This document shows, piece after piece, positions 8,667 through 19,800 of a stretch of DNA of 64,000 nt. The position numbers were made by a program, and so were the translations under genes. The stretch is from positions 3,693,001 to 3,757,000 of the forward strand of contig NZ_CP015381.1 in assembly GCF_001854245.1 (NCBI RefSeq). The letters run 5' to 3'. The stretch's first letter is position 1; the number at the start of each line of letters is the position of its first letter. The notes beneath the pieces are model-generated. The model was not told where the DNA came from. It did no database searches and saw nothing but the letters and a program-made list of their open reading frames with translations. Origin of the DNA: Desulfococcus multivorans (GTDB lineage: Bacteria; Desulfobacterota; Desulfobacteria; Desulfobacterales; Desulfococcaceae).

Positions 8667-10760
8667 TTACAATCTGGCAGTGCCGTCAAAGCCGGTCATG
8701 ATCACCTCGATCGCCGATACCTTTCCATTGTCGACAAGGGCCTCGAAATCGATGTCGAGGCTGCCGTCGACGACCTGGATATTCTCGATCGTTTTGACGA
8801 AAGCGGCGTTGGGACCCGCCGCCGAGACGATATCGAGACCGTCGATCCGGCCCTGGCCGTCTTCCAGGTCGATATTGAATACACGCTTCCCGACCGATGA
8901 AAAATAGATCTCGGCAAAATGGAGATTGACGGTATAGGTGCCGGGGTCGACCGGGATAATGTAGCTGAACCGCTTCCCGTACCGTTCGCTCTGATACAGG
9001 CCATCAGCTGTGGTCCCCGCGATGGTTTGGGTCCGGGCATAGGTGCCGGTGGAACCGCTGTAATACCGGTCGGCCTCCCAGTCCGCACCGTCGAGGGTCA
9101 CGGCCTTGCCGCCGGTGTTGATGCGGTGAACCACCGTGTTGACCGGAATATCCGCCGCGTTTTCGGATGAGAGGATTTCGATGGCGGAGATCTTGGCGTT
9201 GTCGGCCAGGGCCGCAAAATCGATGTCGAGGCTGCCGTCGGTGACATTAACGTCCGCGATGGTCCTGACGAGGGCGCAGTCGGGTCCGGCCGCTGAAACA
9301 ATATCCATCTGAAACGAACCGGCTTGAGCGTCTTCCACGGAGACGTCGAAAATCCGTTTGCCGGCTGACGAGAAGTAGATCTCGGCAAAATGGAGTCTCA
9401 CCGTGTAGGTGCCGGCCGCCACCGGGAAATTGTAGCTGAATCGGCTGCCGTACCGCTCACTCTGATACACCGCGTCAGCCTGGGTTGCCCCGATGGCGGT
9501 CGTATTCCGATAGACCTTCGTGGCACCGTTGAAAAACCGGTCGGCTTCCCAGACCAACCCATCGGTCGTTACGGCAGGTCCGCCGGCATTGATGCGGTAA
9601 AGAGCTTCGCCTGCCGGGCTTTGATCTTCACCCGCCGATTCATCTGTTCTGGGATCCGTACCGTAGAGGTGAACCTCGTCCCCGTCGCTCACCCCGTCGC
9701 CGTCGGTGTCGGGGTTCTCGGGGTTGGTGCCGTAAATATGGGTTTCGTCACTGTCGGTAAGGCCGTCGCCGTCGGTATCCGTGACAACGGGAACTATCTT
9801 GAATACCTCGATGGCGGCGATCTTGGCATTGTCGGCCAGCGCTTCAAAGGCGATATCCAGGCTGCCGTCACTGACGTGGATGTCGTTTATCGATTTGACG
9901 CAAGCACGGTCGGCGCCGACCGTCGAGAAAATGTCCAGTTGAACCAATCGTGCCTGGGCGTTCTCCACGTCGACGTCGAAAATCCGTTTGCCGGCCGAGG
10001 AGAAATAGATCTCGGCAAAATGGAGTCTCACCGAATAGACCCCCGGCGTCGCCGGCAGGCTGTAGCTGAACCGCTTGCCGAATCGTTCGCTCTGGTACAG
10101 GGCCTCCGGGGCGGTGGATGCGATGGACTTTGCCTTGACATAGGTGTTGCTCGCACCGCCGTAAAAGCAATCCGCGTCCCAGGTCAGGCCGTCGGCCGTA
10201 ATCGCCGTACCGCCGGCGTTGATGCGGTAAATCGGCTCGGCAACCCAGTCGCCGTTGGGATCTCCGACGACATCGACGCGAGTGGGGTCCGTACCGTTGA
10301 CATGGATCTCATCGCCGTCGCTCACCCCGTCACCGTCCGTGTCGGCGTTGTCGGGATCCGTCCCGTAGATCTCGAGTTCGTCCGTGTCCGACACGCCGTC
10401 GCCGTCGGTGTCGGATACGGGAATCCGATGCTGGACCTCATTGGAGTAGCCGCTTTCAAGGCCGGATCCGTCATAGGCGGTGGCGGCAAAATAATAGGTC
10501 TTTTGTTCCTCGAGTCCGGATATGCTGCAGCTGAGGGTATTCCCGACGTTGAGGGTCTGGCGGTAATCGCCGCTTCCGGTGCCGTAATGGATCCTGTAAC
10601 CCGCCGCCTGGGTATTGGCGGGCGGATCCCAGGCCAGCACGACGTTTCCCGCATGGGCGACCTGGGTCAACATGAAAAAACTGATCAGAATACCGAGGGC
10701 AAAGCAGCCCGCGGATAAGACTTTAGGGTGTGAAGGGGCAGTAAAAACAAAGTATTTCAT
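8667..10760 (-). CDS. Secreted multi-domain protein: fibronectin III, calcium-type repeats, three malectin domains
   Basis: This 697-residue protein has a signal peptide (cleavage near QVAHAGN) and a fibronectin III domain at about residues 38-115. Two blocks of DTDGDGVSD-type calcium-binding repeats (thrombospondin type 3-like) lie at about 116-165 and 330-380. Malectin domains lie at about 175-325, 385-530 and 545-690. Each malectin copy has a YRINAGG or HRINTGG entry, YQSERYG or YQSERFG, and LHFAEIYFSS. It is probably a surface or matrix lectin binding the cell's own glucan-like polysaccharide. Translation starts eight bases after AAAGGAG. A c-di-GMP riboswitch lies in the leader, so expression should follow biofilm signalling. 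There is no C-terminal anchor, which suggests release or non-covalent attachment. Confidence 0.9.
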   Translation of the reverse strand: MKYFVFTAPSHPKVLSAGCFALGILISFFMLTQVAHAGNVVLAWDPPANTQAAGYRIHYGTGSGDYRQTLNVGNTLSCSISGLEEQKTYYFAATAYDGSGLESGYSNEVQHRIPVSDTDGDGVSDTDELEIYGTDPDNADTDGDGVSDGDEIHVNGTDPTRVDVVGDPNGDWVAEPIYRINAGGTAITADGLTWDADCFYGGASNTYVKAKSIASTAPEALYQSERFGKRFSYSLPATPGVYSVRLHFAEIYFSSAGKRIFDVDVENAQARLVQLDIFSTVGADRACVKSINDIHVSDGSLDIAFEALADNAKIAAIEVFKIVPVVTDTDGDGLTDSDETHIYGTNPENPDTDGDGVSDGDEVHLYGTDPRTDESAGEDQSPAGEALYRINAGGPAVTTDGLVWEADRFFNGATKVYRNTTAIGATQADAVYQSERYGSRFSYNFPVAAGTYTVRLHFAEIYFSSAGKRIFDVSVEDAQAGSFQMDIVSAAGPDCALVRTIADVNVTDGSLDIDFAALADNAKISAIEILSSENAADIPVNTVVHRINTGGKAVTLDGADWEADRYYSGSTGTYARTQTIAGTTADGLYQSERYGKRFSYIIPVDPGTYTVNLHFAEIYFSSVGKRVFNIDLEDGQGRIDGLDIVSAAGPNAAFVKTIENIQVVDGSLDIDFEALVDNGKVSAIEVIMTGFDGTARL

Positions 10761-10761
10761 C

Positions 10762-10792
10762 GCAACATCTCCTTTGATTCTGTAGATGTCGC
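10762..10792 (-). promoter_or_regulatory. Hairpin sequestering the ribosome-binding site
   Basis: In the leftward RNA, GCGACAUCU (complement of 10784-10792) pairs with AGAUGUUGC (complement of 10762-10770), a nine-pair stem with one G-U. The Shine-Dalgarno AAAGGAGA runs from the loop into the stem just before the ATG at 10760. This could be the expression platform of the riboswitch at 10831-10915, with translational control. Inferred from base pairing only. Confidence 0.5.
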
Positions 10793-10830
10793 AAGGTTAC
10801 AGCGGAGATGAAGCCGTAGGCGGGCTTTAT

Positions 10831-10915
10831 CAAACCGGCAACCCTGCTACCATATCCCGATGATTCGGGGTTTAGGCCAGTGGCTTTGCGTCCCACCCTT
10901 TCGGATGGTTTGCCT
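10831..10915 (-). promoter_or_regulatory. Cyclic-di-GMP-I (GEMM) riboswitch
   Basis: The leftward RNA has the GEMM-I conserved parts in order: GGCAAACC; a stem closed by a GAAA tetraloop (CCGAAAGG); the invariant GGGACGCAAAGCC; GGCCTAAACC with a later GATATGG that together form the tetraloop receptor; and closing GGTAGC and GGGTTGCCG. Every universally conserved block I know for this class is present. It lies 70 bases upstream of the malectin gene start. c-di-GMP binding should change folding of the downstream hairpin that contains the Shine-Dalgarno site. Whether the switch is ON or OFF is not resolved. Confidence 0.92.
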
Positions 10916-11357
10916 TTTTCGTGTTTGTTGTGCATCCCGGGACGACGGTGTCGCTGCAAAACGTCCGGGAAGGGCTGAAGCGGTGTCGAAATCAGGATCT
11001 TATATTGACCTCCTTGGTGATTCGGGTTTTTTCAAAATGCCGCCGTGACTTGGGCGGGTCTGTTGGCGATCGCCGTCGTTTACCGGACTCTATACCCCTG
11101 GAGGCGCCCGCCATTCAATCGACTATTGAAACCCATAAATGTGGATTATTTCGCAAGCCTCTCCATCAGGGTGAAAAAATCGCTTTTGGGGAGGGCATAA
11201 TCCCGGTCCGGGACGGTCACTGGAAGGGTTGGGGTTGACAAGGATGGGGGAATAAGGTTTTAGGGTGTTAAGGTTTTAAGGTTTATTGAATTCAGTGGGG
11301 GTTCAGGATGGTGAGGGTGGGTGTTCGGAATGCCGGAAACGGCGGGGAGGAGCTGAG
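10916..11357. other. Intergenic region between divergent genes
   Basis: Holds the upstream leader or promoter of the riboswitch transcript (leftward) and of the PHP phosphatase gene (rightward). A TATAAG (-10-like on the minus strand, about 11000-11005) is visible, but no convincing -35. An 8-bp-period array lies at 11248-11284. No gene is supported. Confidence 0.4.
11248..11284. repeat. Short 8-bp-period array (TTTTAGGG/TGTTAAGG/TTTTAAGG)
   Basis: Consecutive octamers read GTTTTAGG, GTGTTAAG, GTTTTAAG, GTTTATTG. On the opposite strand each unit carries TAA at the same phase. This is the first of many arrays with this period in the window. Confidence 0.6.
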
Positions 11358-12200
11358 ATGATGCGGGTTTCCGTCCATGGGGGGCACAGCGGGGAATTCT
11401 GTTGCCATGCAAAGAACACCCTGGAAGCGGTGGTTCTCGCCTACATCGACCGAGGGTTCGCCTGGTTCGGCCTCACGGAGCACATGCCGCCGCCGGACAA
11501 CCGCTTCCGCTATCCCGACGAGATCGCCGCCGGGTTCGACGCCGTAAAACTTTACGACCGCTTTGCCCGCTACATGGCCGCCGCCCGGCACCTGCAGCAG
11601 AAATACGCCGGAACGGCCCGCATCCTGGTGGCTTTCGAGACCGAGGCCTACACGGGCGCACCGGTATTTGCCGCGGCCCTGCGCCGGACCTTCCGTCCGG
11701 ATTATGTCGTAGGGTCGGTCCACCATGTCAACGACATCCCCATCGACGCAACGGCGGATCAGTATCGACAAAGCGCCGCGATCTCCGGCGGCATCGACGG
11801 CCTCTACCGCGACTACTTCGACCGGCAGTACGAAATGCTTTGCGTTCTGAAGCCCGAGGTGGTGGGCCACTTCGACCTGATCCGCATCTTCGATCCGGCA
11901 TACCGCGACCGGCTCGAAAATCCGGAAATCCGGGACCGGATTCGTCGGAATCTGGCCCTGATCCGGGAGGAAAACATGATCCTCGACTACAACGTCCGTG
12001 CCCTTGCAAAGGGCATGACGGAGCCTTACGTCTCGGCGTCCATCCTCCGGGAAGCCCGGCGCATGGGCATCGCCGTGGTGCCGGGGGACGACGCCCACGG
12101 CGTCGACGACGTCGGTTTGAACATCGATGAGGGCATGGCCGCTCTCCGGGCGGCTGGATTCGATACGGCGTGGCGGATGCCGTCCCCGAAGGTGCCCTGA
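11358..12200 (+). CDS. PHP-domain histidinol-phosphatase
   Basis: A metal-dependent phosphoesterase of the PHP family, closest in layout to HisK-type histidinol-phosphate phosphatases (280 residues). Visible metal-binding motifs are HGGHSGEFCCHA at the N-terminus, GLTEHMP with the family's downstream PDE, FETE near residue 95, VGSVHHVND, GHFDLIR, and C-terminal GDDAHGVDD. The ATG at 11358 follows GGAGG by seven bases and is preferred over upstream in-frame codons. No other histidine genes are nearby. A general PHP phosphatase is possible, but the spacing SVHHVND plus GHFDLIR supports the histidinol-phosphatase branch. Confidence 0.8.
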   Translation: MMRVSVHGGHSGEFCCHAKNTLEAVVLAYIDRGFAWFGLTEHMPPPDNRFRYPDEIAAGFDAVKLYDRFARYMAAARHLQQKYAGTARILVAFETEAYTGAPVFAAALRRTFRPDYVVGSVHHVNDIPIDATADQYRQSAAISGGIDGLYRDYFDRQYEMLCVLKPEVVGHFDLIRIFDPAYRDRLENPEIRDRIRRNLALIREENMILDYNVRALAKGMTEPYVSASILREARRMGIAVVPGDDAHGVDDVGLNIDEGMAALRAAGFDTAWRMPSPKVP

Positions 12201-12309
12201 CGGGCGGCGGAAAACAACGGCTCTCAGGGGGACCGTCCGCAGTACGGCATGACAATTTCGACCCGGGTGTCGCGAACACGTCGCCGCCCGACCAGAGAAA
12301 GGAGTTCGA

Positions 12310-12816
12310 ATGGGGGTTGAGGAACACAAAAAAGGGGCATTGAAAAGGGTTCGACTGGGCATCGTCACCCTCTCGACGACCCGCGGGCCGGCCGAGGATG
12401 AAAGCGGCAACTGGATGGCGGCGGCGTCCCGGGAAAAGGGGCACGAGATCCTCTTTCACCGGGTGCTGCCCGACGACGCCGCCGTCATTCGGGAAACACT
12501 GCTCAGCCTCCTGGACGAACACGATCCCGACGCCGTTCTCATGAACGGCGGTACCGGCGCCGACCCCGCGGACGTGACCATCGAAGCGGTCCACCCCCTC
12601 TTCCGGAAGGAATTGACCGCCTTCGGAGCGCTTTTCGCACAGCTCAGCTACGCCGACATCGGGGCCGCGGCCCTGATCTCCAGGGCATCGGCCGGGATCA
12701 TCGGCCGGACGGCCGTGTTCTGCATGCCGGGCAGCATCAAGGCCTGCCGGCTTGCCTGCGACCGCCTCGTCTTTCCCGAACTCGGGCACCTCGTCAAGCA
12801 CATCCGAACGGGATGA
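12310..12816 (+). CDS. moaB: MoaB/Mog-family molybdopterin biosynthesis protein
   Basis: A 168-residue MoCF-binding-domain protein. MoaB/MogA proteins adenylylate or otherwise bind molybdopterin during molybdenum cofactor synthesis. The motif MNGGTGADPADVTIEAV is the family's GGTG site plus following helix, and FGALFAQLSY and MPGSIKACRLA are the conserved later segments. Start codon at 12310 has AAGGAG six bases upstream. It lies 109 bp after the PHP phosphatase gene and may share its transcript. It converges with the Crp/Fnr gene. Confidence 0.88.
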   Translation: MGVEEHKKGALKRVRLGIVTLSTTRGPAEDESGNWMAAASREKGHEILFHRVLPDDAAVIRETLLSLLDEHDPDAVLMNGGTGADPADVTIEAVHPLFRKELTAFGALFAQLSYADIGAAALISRASAGIIGRTAVFCMPGSIKACRLACDRLVFPELGHLVKHIRTG

Positions 12817-12859
12817 GCCGACGCCGCCCATGACGTCCTGAAGCCGGAACGACGCCGTT

Positions 12860-13525
12860 CTACCAGCTGTAGGGCAGGCTCTTGTGGATGGTGATCCGTT
12901 TTCGACGGATGGAGATGTAGCCGTCGCTGGTGAGGTCCTTGATCACCCGGCTGACCATCTCCCGGGAGGCGCCCACCATGCTGGCGATTTCCTGGTGGGT
13001 GAGTTTTTCCCTGATCTGAACGCCGGGCTCCGAGGTGCCGGCCAGTTGAATCAACAGCCGGGCCACGCGACCGTAAACATCCATCAGCGCAAGGCTCTCG
13101 ATCTTCTTGTTGGCTTCCCGAAGCCGCCGCTGGAGTTCCATCAGGAGATTGAGCATGACGTCCGACGACAGGAGCTTCTTGAAATCGCTCTTGGCGATGA
13201 TCATGAGCTTGCAGGGGTCCCGGGTCATGACAAAGGCCGAGCGGGGCTCGCCGTCCATGAGAGCCATCTCGCCGAAATACTCGTTGGGCCCAAGCCGGGA
13301 GAGGATGATCTCCTTTCCGTCTTCGTCGTTGATGCCGACGTTGACGCGCCCTTCGCAGATCACGTAGAAGGAATCGGATTCGTCCCCCTCGCTGAAAAGG
13401 ATCGTGTTCTTGGGATAGGACTTGATCTTGACCACCCGGCCGACCGCCTCGAGCTCCTTGTCACTCAGGCTTTCAAACAGGGGGACCTTCTTGAGCAGTT
13501 CGATGATTTCCGTCGTTTCGGTCAT
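12860..13525 (-). CDS. Crp/Fnr-family transcriptional regulator
   Basis: This 221-residue regulator has a cyclic-nucleotide-binding beta-roll at about residues 14-130. The phosphate-binding cassette GEMALMDGEPRSA has the E and R that in Crp contact cyclic nucleotide. A dimerisation helix follows, then a winged helix (about 150-215) with recognition segment GASREMVSRVIKDL. The four N-terminal cysteines of Fnr are absent, so it is not an oxygen-sensing iron-sulfur type. The GARS-like cassette suggests that a nucleotide ligand is possible. The target genes are unknown; the nearest transcription unit downstream is convergent. Confidence 0.9.
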   Translation of the reverse strand: MTETTEIIELLKKVPLFESLSDKELEAVGRVVKIKSYPKNTILFSEGDESDSFYVICEGRVNVGINDEDGKEIILSRLGPNEYFGEMALMDGEPRSAFVMTRDPCKLMIIAKSDFKKLLSSDVMLNLLMELQRRLREANKKIESLALMDVYGRVARLLIQLAGTSEPGVQIREKLTHQEIASMVGASREMVSRVIKDLTSDGYISIRRKRITIHKSLPYSW

Positions 13526-13893
13526 ATCCGCCGTCCATGGTTCTGTGGGAAGACCACGGACGGCACTGATTCCAGAATGCCGTTATCCGTGATTCCCGTG
13601 TCCCTGCGGCGAATGCTGCTGACGCCGCCGCATGCCGCGACATTCCCAACCCATGATCCCCATCCGCCCGCCGGAACGTCTCGAGTTGCCGCGCGGCGAT
13701 GCATCCGGTTGGAAGGCCCATAACGATATAAATAATATTATACCCCATTGCTTACCATCCCCACCGCACAATGTCAAGAATGCCGCGAAAAAAAATGGGG
13801 TCCCAACCCTCCTGAAAAACTTAACATATTAATAACAAGGTTAATATTCCTCATTTTGCCGAAAGGATTTTACCGAATCGACCACACGGAGGA
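13526..13893. other. Intergenic region upstream of the Crp/Fnr gene
   Basis: About 370 bp, AT-rich at 13720-13860. It should contain the regulator's promoter; the minus strand has TATAAT-like stretches around 13725-13740, but I cannot assign a clear -35. No gene is supported. Confidence 0.35.
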
Positions 13894-16800
13894 TCAACGC
13901 CCGGGAGGATCGACCTCCCGCACCGCCGCGCCGTGGGTTTCGCTCAACACCAGCATCGCGAATCTTTCAACGCGGCCCGGGGCATCCGTGCTCAGGGCGG
14001 CGTAGTCGAACCGGCCGTGGTGGTCGGTGTACCCATCCTTATAGAATTGAACCGTCCCGTCAGGCATCCGGGCGTAAACCTTGACATAGGCACCCACCAG
14101 GGGCCGGCCGGCGGCGTTCGATGCGTCCAGCCGGCCCGAGTGCTCCGTCAACCGGACGCTCAGGGTCCCGCCGTAGACCGCGCGGACCTTTTTGAGGCCC
14201 CGGGCCGCCGCCTCCACCATGAGATCGCGATGCGCGAGATGCCGGGGCAGGGGGAAGCGATGGCGGGTTTCGCCTTCCGGAAGGACGATGGTCTCGGCCA
14301 GGACGGGGCGCGTGATCCCGAGCCGCGTCTCCCGGGATCGGAAAAACGGGTTCTGGGAAAACAGAAATTCGACGTCCATGGGATAGACGCTGACGGTGCA
14401 TGCGGTCAGGTGCCGATAATCCAGTTGAACGATCCCGGAAACGACGTCGACATCGAGCGCGGGGGCTGCATCGGCTGAAACGCCCGCGGAATCGACCCGT
14501 TCATCCTCGGCGCCCGTCCCGGCGATGAGGCGCTCAAAGCGGCGCCGCCATTGGCGGACAGGATAGTCCCGGTACGGCTCCGCCGTCTCTCGGGCGCGGT
14601 CGAGACGCCCCCTGAAGACGTCCAGGTAGGCGTCGAGATAGTCCCGCTGCATCCGGGCGGCCACCGCATCAGGCCCCACCCCTTCGAAGAGGCGGAGGGC
14701 CTCGGCCGTGCGGTCCTGAGCCAGAAGGTAGGCCGCAGCGGCCAGGCGGTCGTCGGGGGTGAGGCGGGGCTGATAGGACAGCGTCCACAGAAATCGCCGG
14801 TACTGCCGCAAGAAGACCGGGTTGGATATGGCGGGCCCAGCCCCCGCAGGATGAACCCGGGGGTTCACCAGGGGGGCGTACTCGAGATATTGATACGTAC
14901 CCCGGATCGTCGGATCGAGGGTCAACAGGGGGCTTTGAATCGACGCGCCGCACTGGTCCGCCAGGGGAGAGGCCGCCAGGTATTCCCGGATGGTCTCCGG
15001 ATCGTCGTGATGGATCCCGTAGGACCAGAGAACGGGGTTGTAGGCGTACCGATCCCTCAGGAGCCCGATCACCCGCCGAAAGAAGTCCCTGTCCCGCATG
15101 CGGAAGGCGACGGCCGACAGATCGAGCCGGTTCAGGTTGTGGGTCCGCAGATATTCGATCACCGCCGCATCCGTTCCGTTTTGGGAAACGCCCTGCCACG
15201 ATTCGGTATCCAGGCGAGGGAGGGCGTCGGTTACGTTGAAGACCGCCCGGGGTCCCCCGGCGACGAAGCGGTCCTCCTCGGTCACCTGGACCGGATAGAT
15301 GCCGAACCGGCCCGTCTCGGGGAAATAGAAGTAATGTTCAAAGGTGGTCGTACCGTAGGGGTCGAGGGTCACCGGGACCTCCCGGGTGAAAAATCCGCCC
15401 AGAACCGGAAGCGCCCCTTCGGGGATCTCCATGCGCACCTTCAAATCCCGCCGGGCTGGAGCGGGATTGCTCACGATCACCCGGGACCCGTAAACCGCGC
15501 GCACCTGAAATTCATCCCGGACAAAGCGCTCCGCGGGCTCGCCGTCCGCCGCCTCAACGGGTTCGTCCCGCCGGAAAAAATGCCGGCTCACCATGACGGG
15601 AATCCCGTCTTCGGCCGGCGGGGCCGGAAGCACCTCCCGCCGAAAGACGATCCCTCGGCCTTCGGCTTCGGCGGCGAATGGCAGATCCAAGACCGAGAGG
15701 GCCGTCATCATTTCGGTGAAATTGCCGACGGCGAGGATGAAATGACCGGAACAGAACGGGGCGCCGGGGTCGCTTTCGGCATATCGGCGCCAGAAGGTAT
15801 TGGCTGAAATCCGGTCGGGCTCCGCCGGCGAGGGCAGGCGATAATAACGGCTCTCCCCCCACTCCCGGGTCAGATCCAGGGGCCTGTGGAACGATTCGTC
15901 GGGGGCCGGGGCTTTCTTTCCGGCAAGGCGCGAGAGCGCCATGGCCCCCCGACCGGAAAACGCTGCCGCCGCATCTTCGGTCGCCTTCGTCTCCGGGGTC
16001 GGCGAGGGCGTGGACGTCACCCCGTTGAGCGCCGCATCGAAAAGCCGGTTGAACCGCTCCGGATCCCGGGGAAGCGCCGCCACCAGGTCCCTAACGTACT
16101 GACCGGCCTGATCGCGGCCGTCCGGTCCCGAGGCCCGCCGCAGCAGCAGGATCCGCTCGAGGATGTTGAGCCGGGAAAACCGGTCGGGGGCCGACCAGGC
16201 GTCGAGGTCCTCCCCGAGCAGCCACTGGTCGAGGAAGGTTTTCTCCCGCTTCTGGCGGAGATGGGGTTGGATCACCGTGTCGAAAAAGGGCCGGTCCTTG
16301 TGGTAGAGGAAGAAATGGAGTTCGTGGCAGGCATGGTCCGAATAGGCCTCCTGCTTCTCCTCCGGGGTCATCTCGTGCCATTCGGAAACAAAGCGGAATT
16401 CCGGAAGGGCCTTGTCGCCGGTAAAAGCCGCCATCCATTCGAAAACGTCCGAGATCGTTTTATAGACGGCCGTCGGCCCGGGGGAATCGGCCCGGGGCAA
16501 GGGATCGCCCGGAAGGACCTCGACAATCCGTCGGCTTTCGACCACGTGCGCATCAGGGTCGTGCCGCCGGACCATTCGACGGTCCGTCCGGTCCGCCGAT
16601 GCGTCGGGAAGGGACATCTCCCGCCATATCGTATCGACGCCGTCGACGGCGATGAATTGAAGATGCACGCGGCTGCCGATGGTCGCCCTCGGAATGACGA
16701 CCCGTCCCTCGCCGTCGGGCCGGAGATTCAGCAGCAGCAGAGCCGGTTCGGCGAGAAAATCGTATCCTGAGGGGCTGGTCCGCGGCGCCGGGCTTGTTGC

Positions 16801-19800
16801 CGGGGCCGGGGCCGCCCTGGACATCAGAGCCTCGGCCGAGACGGGTGCGGGGCCCTGTTCCGCCATCTCCCGAAACCGCGGTTCCGGGGTCTCCGTCGGC
16901 CCCATGTCCCAGGGGTTCAGGAGCAGCCGGGGGCGTTCGAGCATGTTGCCGGGGAATTTCCGGGCGCGGCGCCGATCCAGGATGTACCGGTACTCGTCTC
17001 CGAGAACCTCTCCCGCGGCATACCGGGATGCCGGCGTCGGGACCGTCGTCAGGCCGGGATCGGGGAGTCCGCCGAGGGCCAGATCCTCAAAGGGGTGGAA
17101 GACGGGAACGAAACGGGTCGCCAGGAGATGGAGGCGGGCCGAGGGCGAAGCGTTCCGCAGCGTCACGTAAACAGCCGCGTTGTCGGCCGTGGGAGGGTCG
17201 ACGGCCAGGTCTGCCTTGCCGCCGGACGACAGGATCCGGTGACGGGAGAGGATGAGCCCCCCCGGTGCCCGTCGGTCGCCGATCCGGATCCGAACGGCGT
17301 CCCCCCGGGGCTTGAGGATCAAATCGTAATCCCCGGCCGGAAGCCCGTGAACCGTGAGCCTGCCGCCCTCGGACCGGATTGCGTCGGACCGGTCTGCGAC
17401 CCAGACGTCCCCCCGGGTTTCAAACAGCAGCCACGGCCGGACATAGACCGATCCGCCTTCGGACGACACCCGGGGGATCCCGATGACCTCGCCGGACGTG
17501 CCATGGGCCACCCCGGGCGCGTCGATCCGCGGCGGCGACAGGGAAAAGCGCCGCGCGGGCCCCCGGGGCCTTCGGGCTTCGACCCACGCGATCCCGGGCA
17601 GTCTGCCGAGGGCGATCCGGCCCTGGGCGTCGGTCCTGAGGTTCACCGCGACGGGGTCCCGGAAAAGCGCGTGTTTGAGCGACATCGACACGGCGCGGCC
17701 GGCCACGGCCTCTCCGTTTTTCCCCAGGACCGCCAGAAAGAAACCCTCGGCGGCCCGGCGCAGAAACAGGTCCTCGATCTCCGGGCCGGCGTCGATGCCG
17801 TTGACCGCCAGTCGGGCCTCGGTCTCGAGGGCGACGGCATCTTCCCGGTCGGGGCCTTCGACCCGACCCGTCAGGATGCATCGAAGCGCGGCCAGGTTTT
17901 CCGGCACCGTGAAGTCCACATGGGCCTCCCGGGTTTCAGACGCTTCCAGATCCGTCACCGTACGCCGAAGGGTGACGCCGGCGGCATCGGCGGCCTCCAG
18001 GGTCAGCCGGAGCGACGTCAGGCCGGAGAGGGGCGCGGGATGCCCGTTCAGGGTCAGCAGGGGCCGGATCGCCATCCGGGCCGTGCGGCCGGCCTGAAGC
18101 GACGACGCCGGTACGTGAAACCCTGCGGTCAGGCGATAGTCCGCCGCCAGGTGATTGAACCGCACAAGGGCGGCCGCGCCGCCGTCGTCGATGATCATCG
18201 TCTTCGGGGCGGGCCGGGTGGTAAAGGGGACCGTAACGACACCCTCGGCGTCGGCCGGAAATTCATGGCCGGCCACCCAGACGCGAGCACTGGGACAGGG
18301 GCGGTTCTCCTCGTCCAGGATCGTGAAGGCGTGGCCCTCCGGGACAACGCGCTCCACGGCATGCCGCAGCCCCTTGCGGATCAGGGCCCGGCTGCGCCGT
18401 CCGTTGCCGATGAACTCCACCAGATAGACGCCGGGCTCCCGGAGATCGGGAAAATCGAAGGTGCGCCGGATCCGCCGGAAAGGCGATGCGTCATAATGGA
18501 AGATCTCTTCCCGGGCAGGCAGGAAACCGTCGAGGTCGATATCCGTATCCGGTTCCCGGTCGTATTCCCGGTAATAATTGACCGGGTTGAGGACAAAGAC
18601 CCTCAGGGTGAGGGTGGAAACGTTTTTCACCCAGAGATCGAGGGAGACCGGGGCATTGGCGGGAAACACCTCCCTGCGGTCCGCCGGAAACGCCAGGTCG
18701 ACCCGGGCGTGAAGGGCACGCGCCTCATCGGGCGGGAGCACGGCGGCCCAGCGCGCGGCATCGGGGGCTCCCTCGAGAATCCGGGTCTCGGCGAACACCC
18801 GCCGGACATAGGCCTCCTCGAGCCACCGGCCATAGGGACCGACGTCCCCGGCATCCCGGAAGATGCGGTAAAGGTAGTCCCGCACCAGAGGCTCGTCGTT
18901 TCCCGGGGGCGGCATTCGGGTTACCGCGCCGAAGTCCGCCTGCAAATCCGCCCGGAACGCCGCATCCCGCAGAAGAGCGGGGCGGACGTAGGCGGCTGAA
19001 CGGGGCAACTGAAGATAGGTCCTGAACCGGGCCGCGTCGTATCGCCCCTGTCGGCGGTGAAGGTCCAGGAGATGATACAGCAGGTGAACCTTCAGGCTGT
19101 TGTGGACCGGCGGCAGATCCGCCGCAAAGGCCCACATCGCTTCGAGGGCGGCCAGGCGCGTTTCGACGTCCGCGCCCTCCGGAGGGGCCAGACGGCTGAG
19201 CCGGGTGTCGACGAAGTTCCGGTTTTCGAGAAGCTCGGGCATCATCCGGGCGCAGTCCGCCAGTTGTGACGGCAGCAGACGGCGGTGGATCGGGTGGCTG
19301 CCGAACCCCCCGGAACCGGGATGCCGGAGATCGGCCACAACCCAACGGGCCAGCTCGGGTCGGTCGGGCCAGACCATTCGGTGGAGCAGGTCCCGACGCT
19401 GGTCCGCATCGAGGTCCTCGACCGCCGGGAGATCCAGCCCGCCCACCTCGAATCCGGAAAGGCCGGGGTGCCGGTTCAGGGCCTCCCGGATGAGCCGGGG
19501 GATCGCCGTGGCCTCCGGATCCAGCCGTTCGGGAAGGTCGATCCCGGCCTCGGTCGACGTCCCGGCGTGGTCGAAGCGAAGCCCCAATACCTGTTTGAGG
19601 TGGTCCAGGGCCGCCGAAGGCCGGGTCGGATAGGTCAGCAGGGCCTGGCGGTTTTCGATCTCCCGGACCCGATCGGTGACGCCGTGGCGGTCGATCCAGG
19701 CGTCAAGAAGCGGCGGCACGGCATCGAGGTCTCCGGTGTGCTGGGCGTGCAGGCAGTGGTAGAAATAGTAGTCCTCGGTGCCGGGAACCAATTGGTCCAG

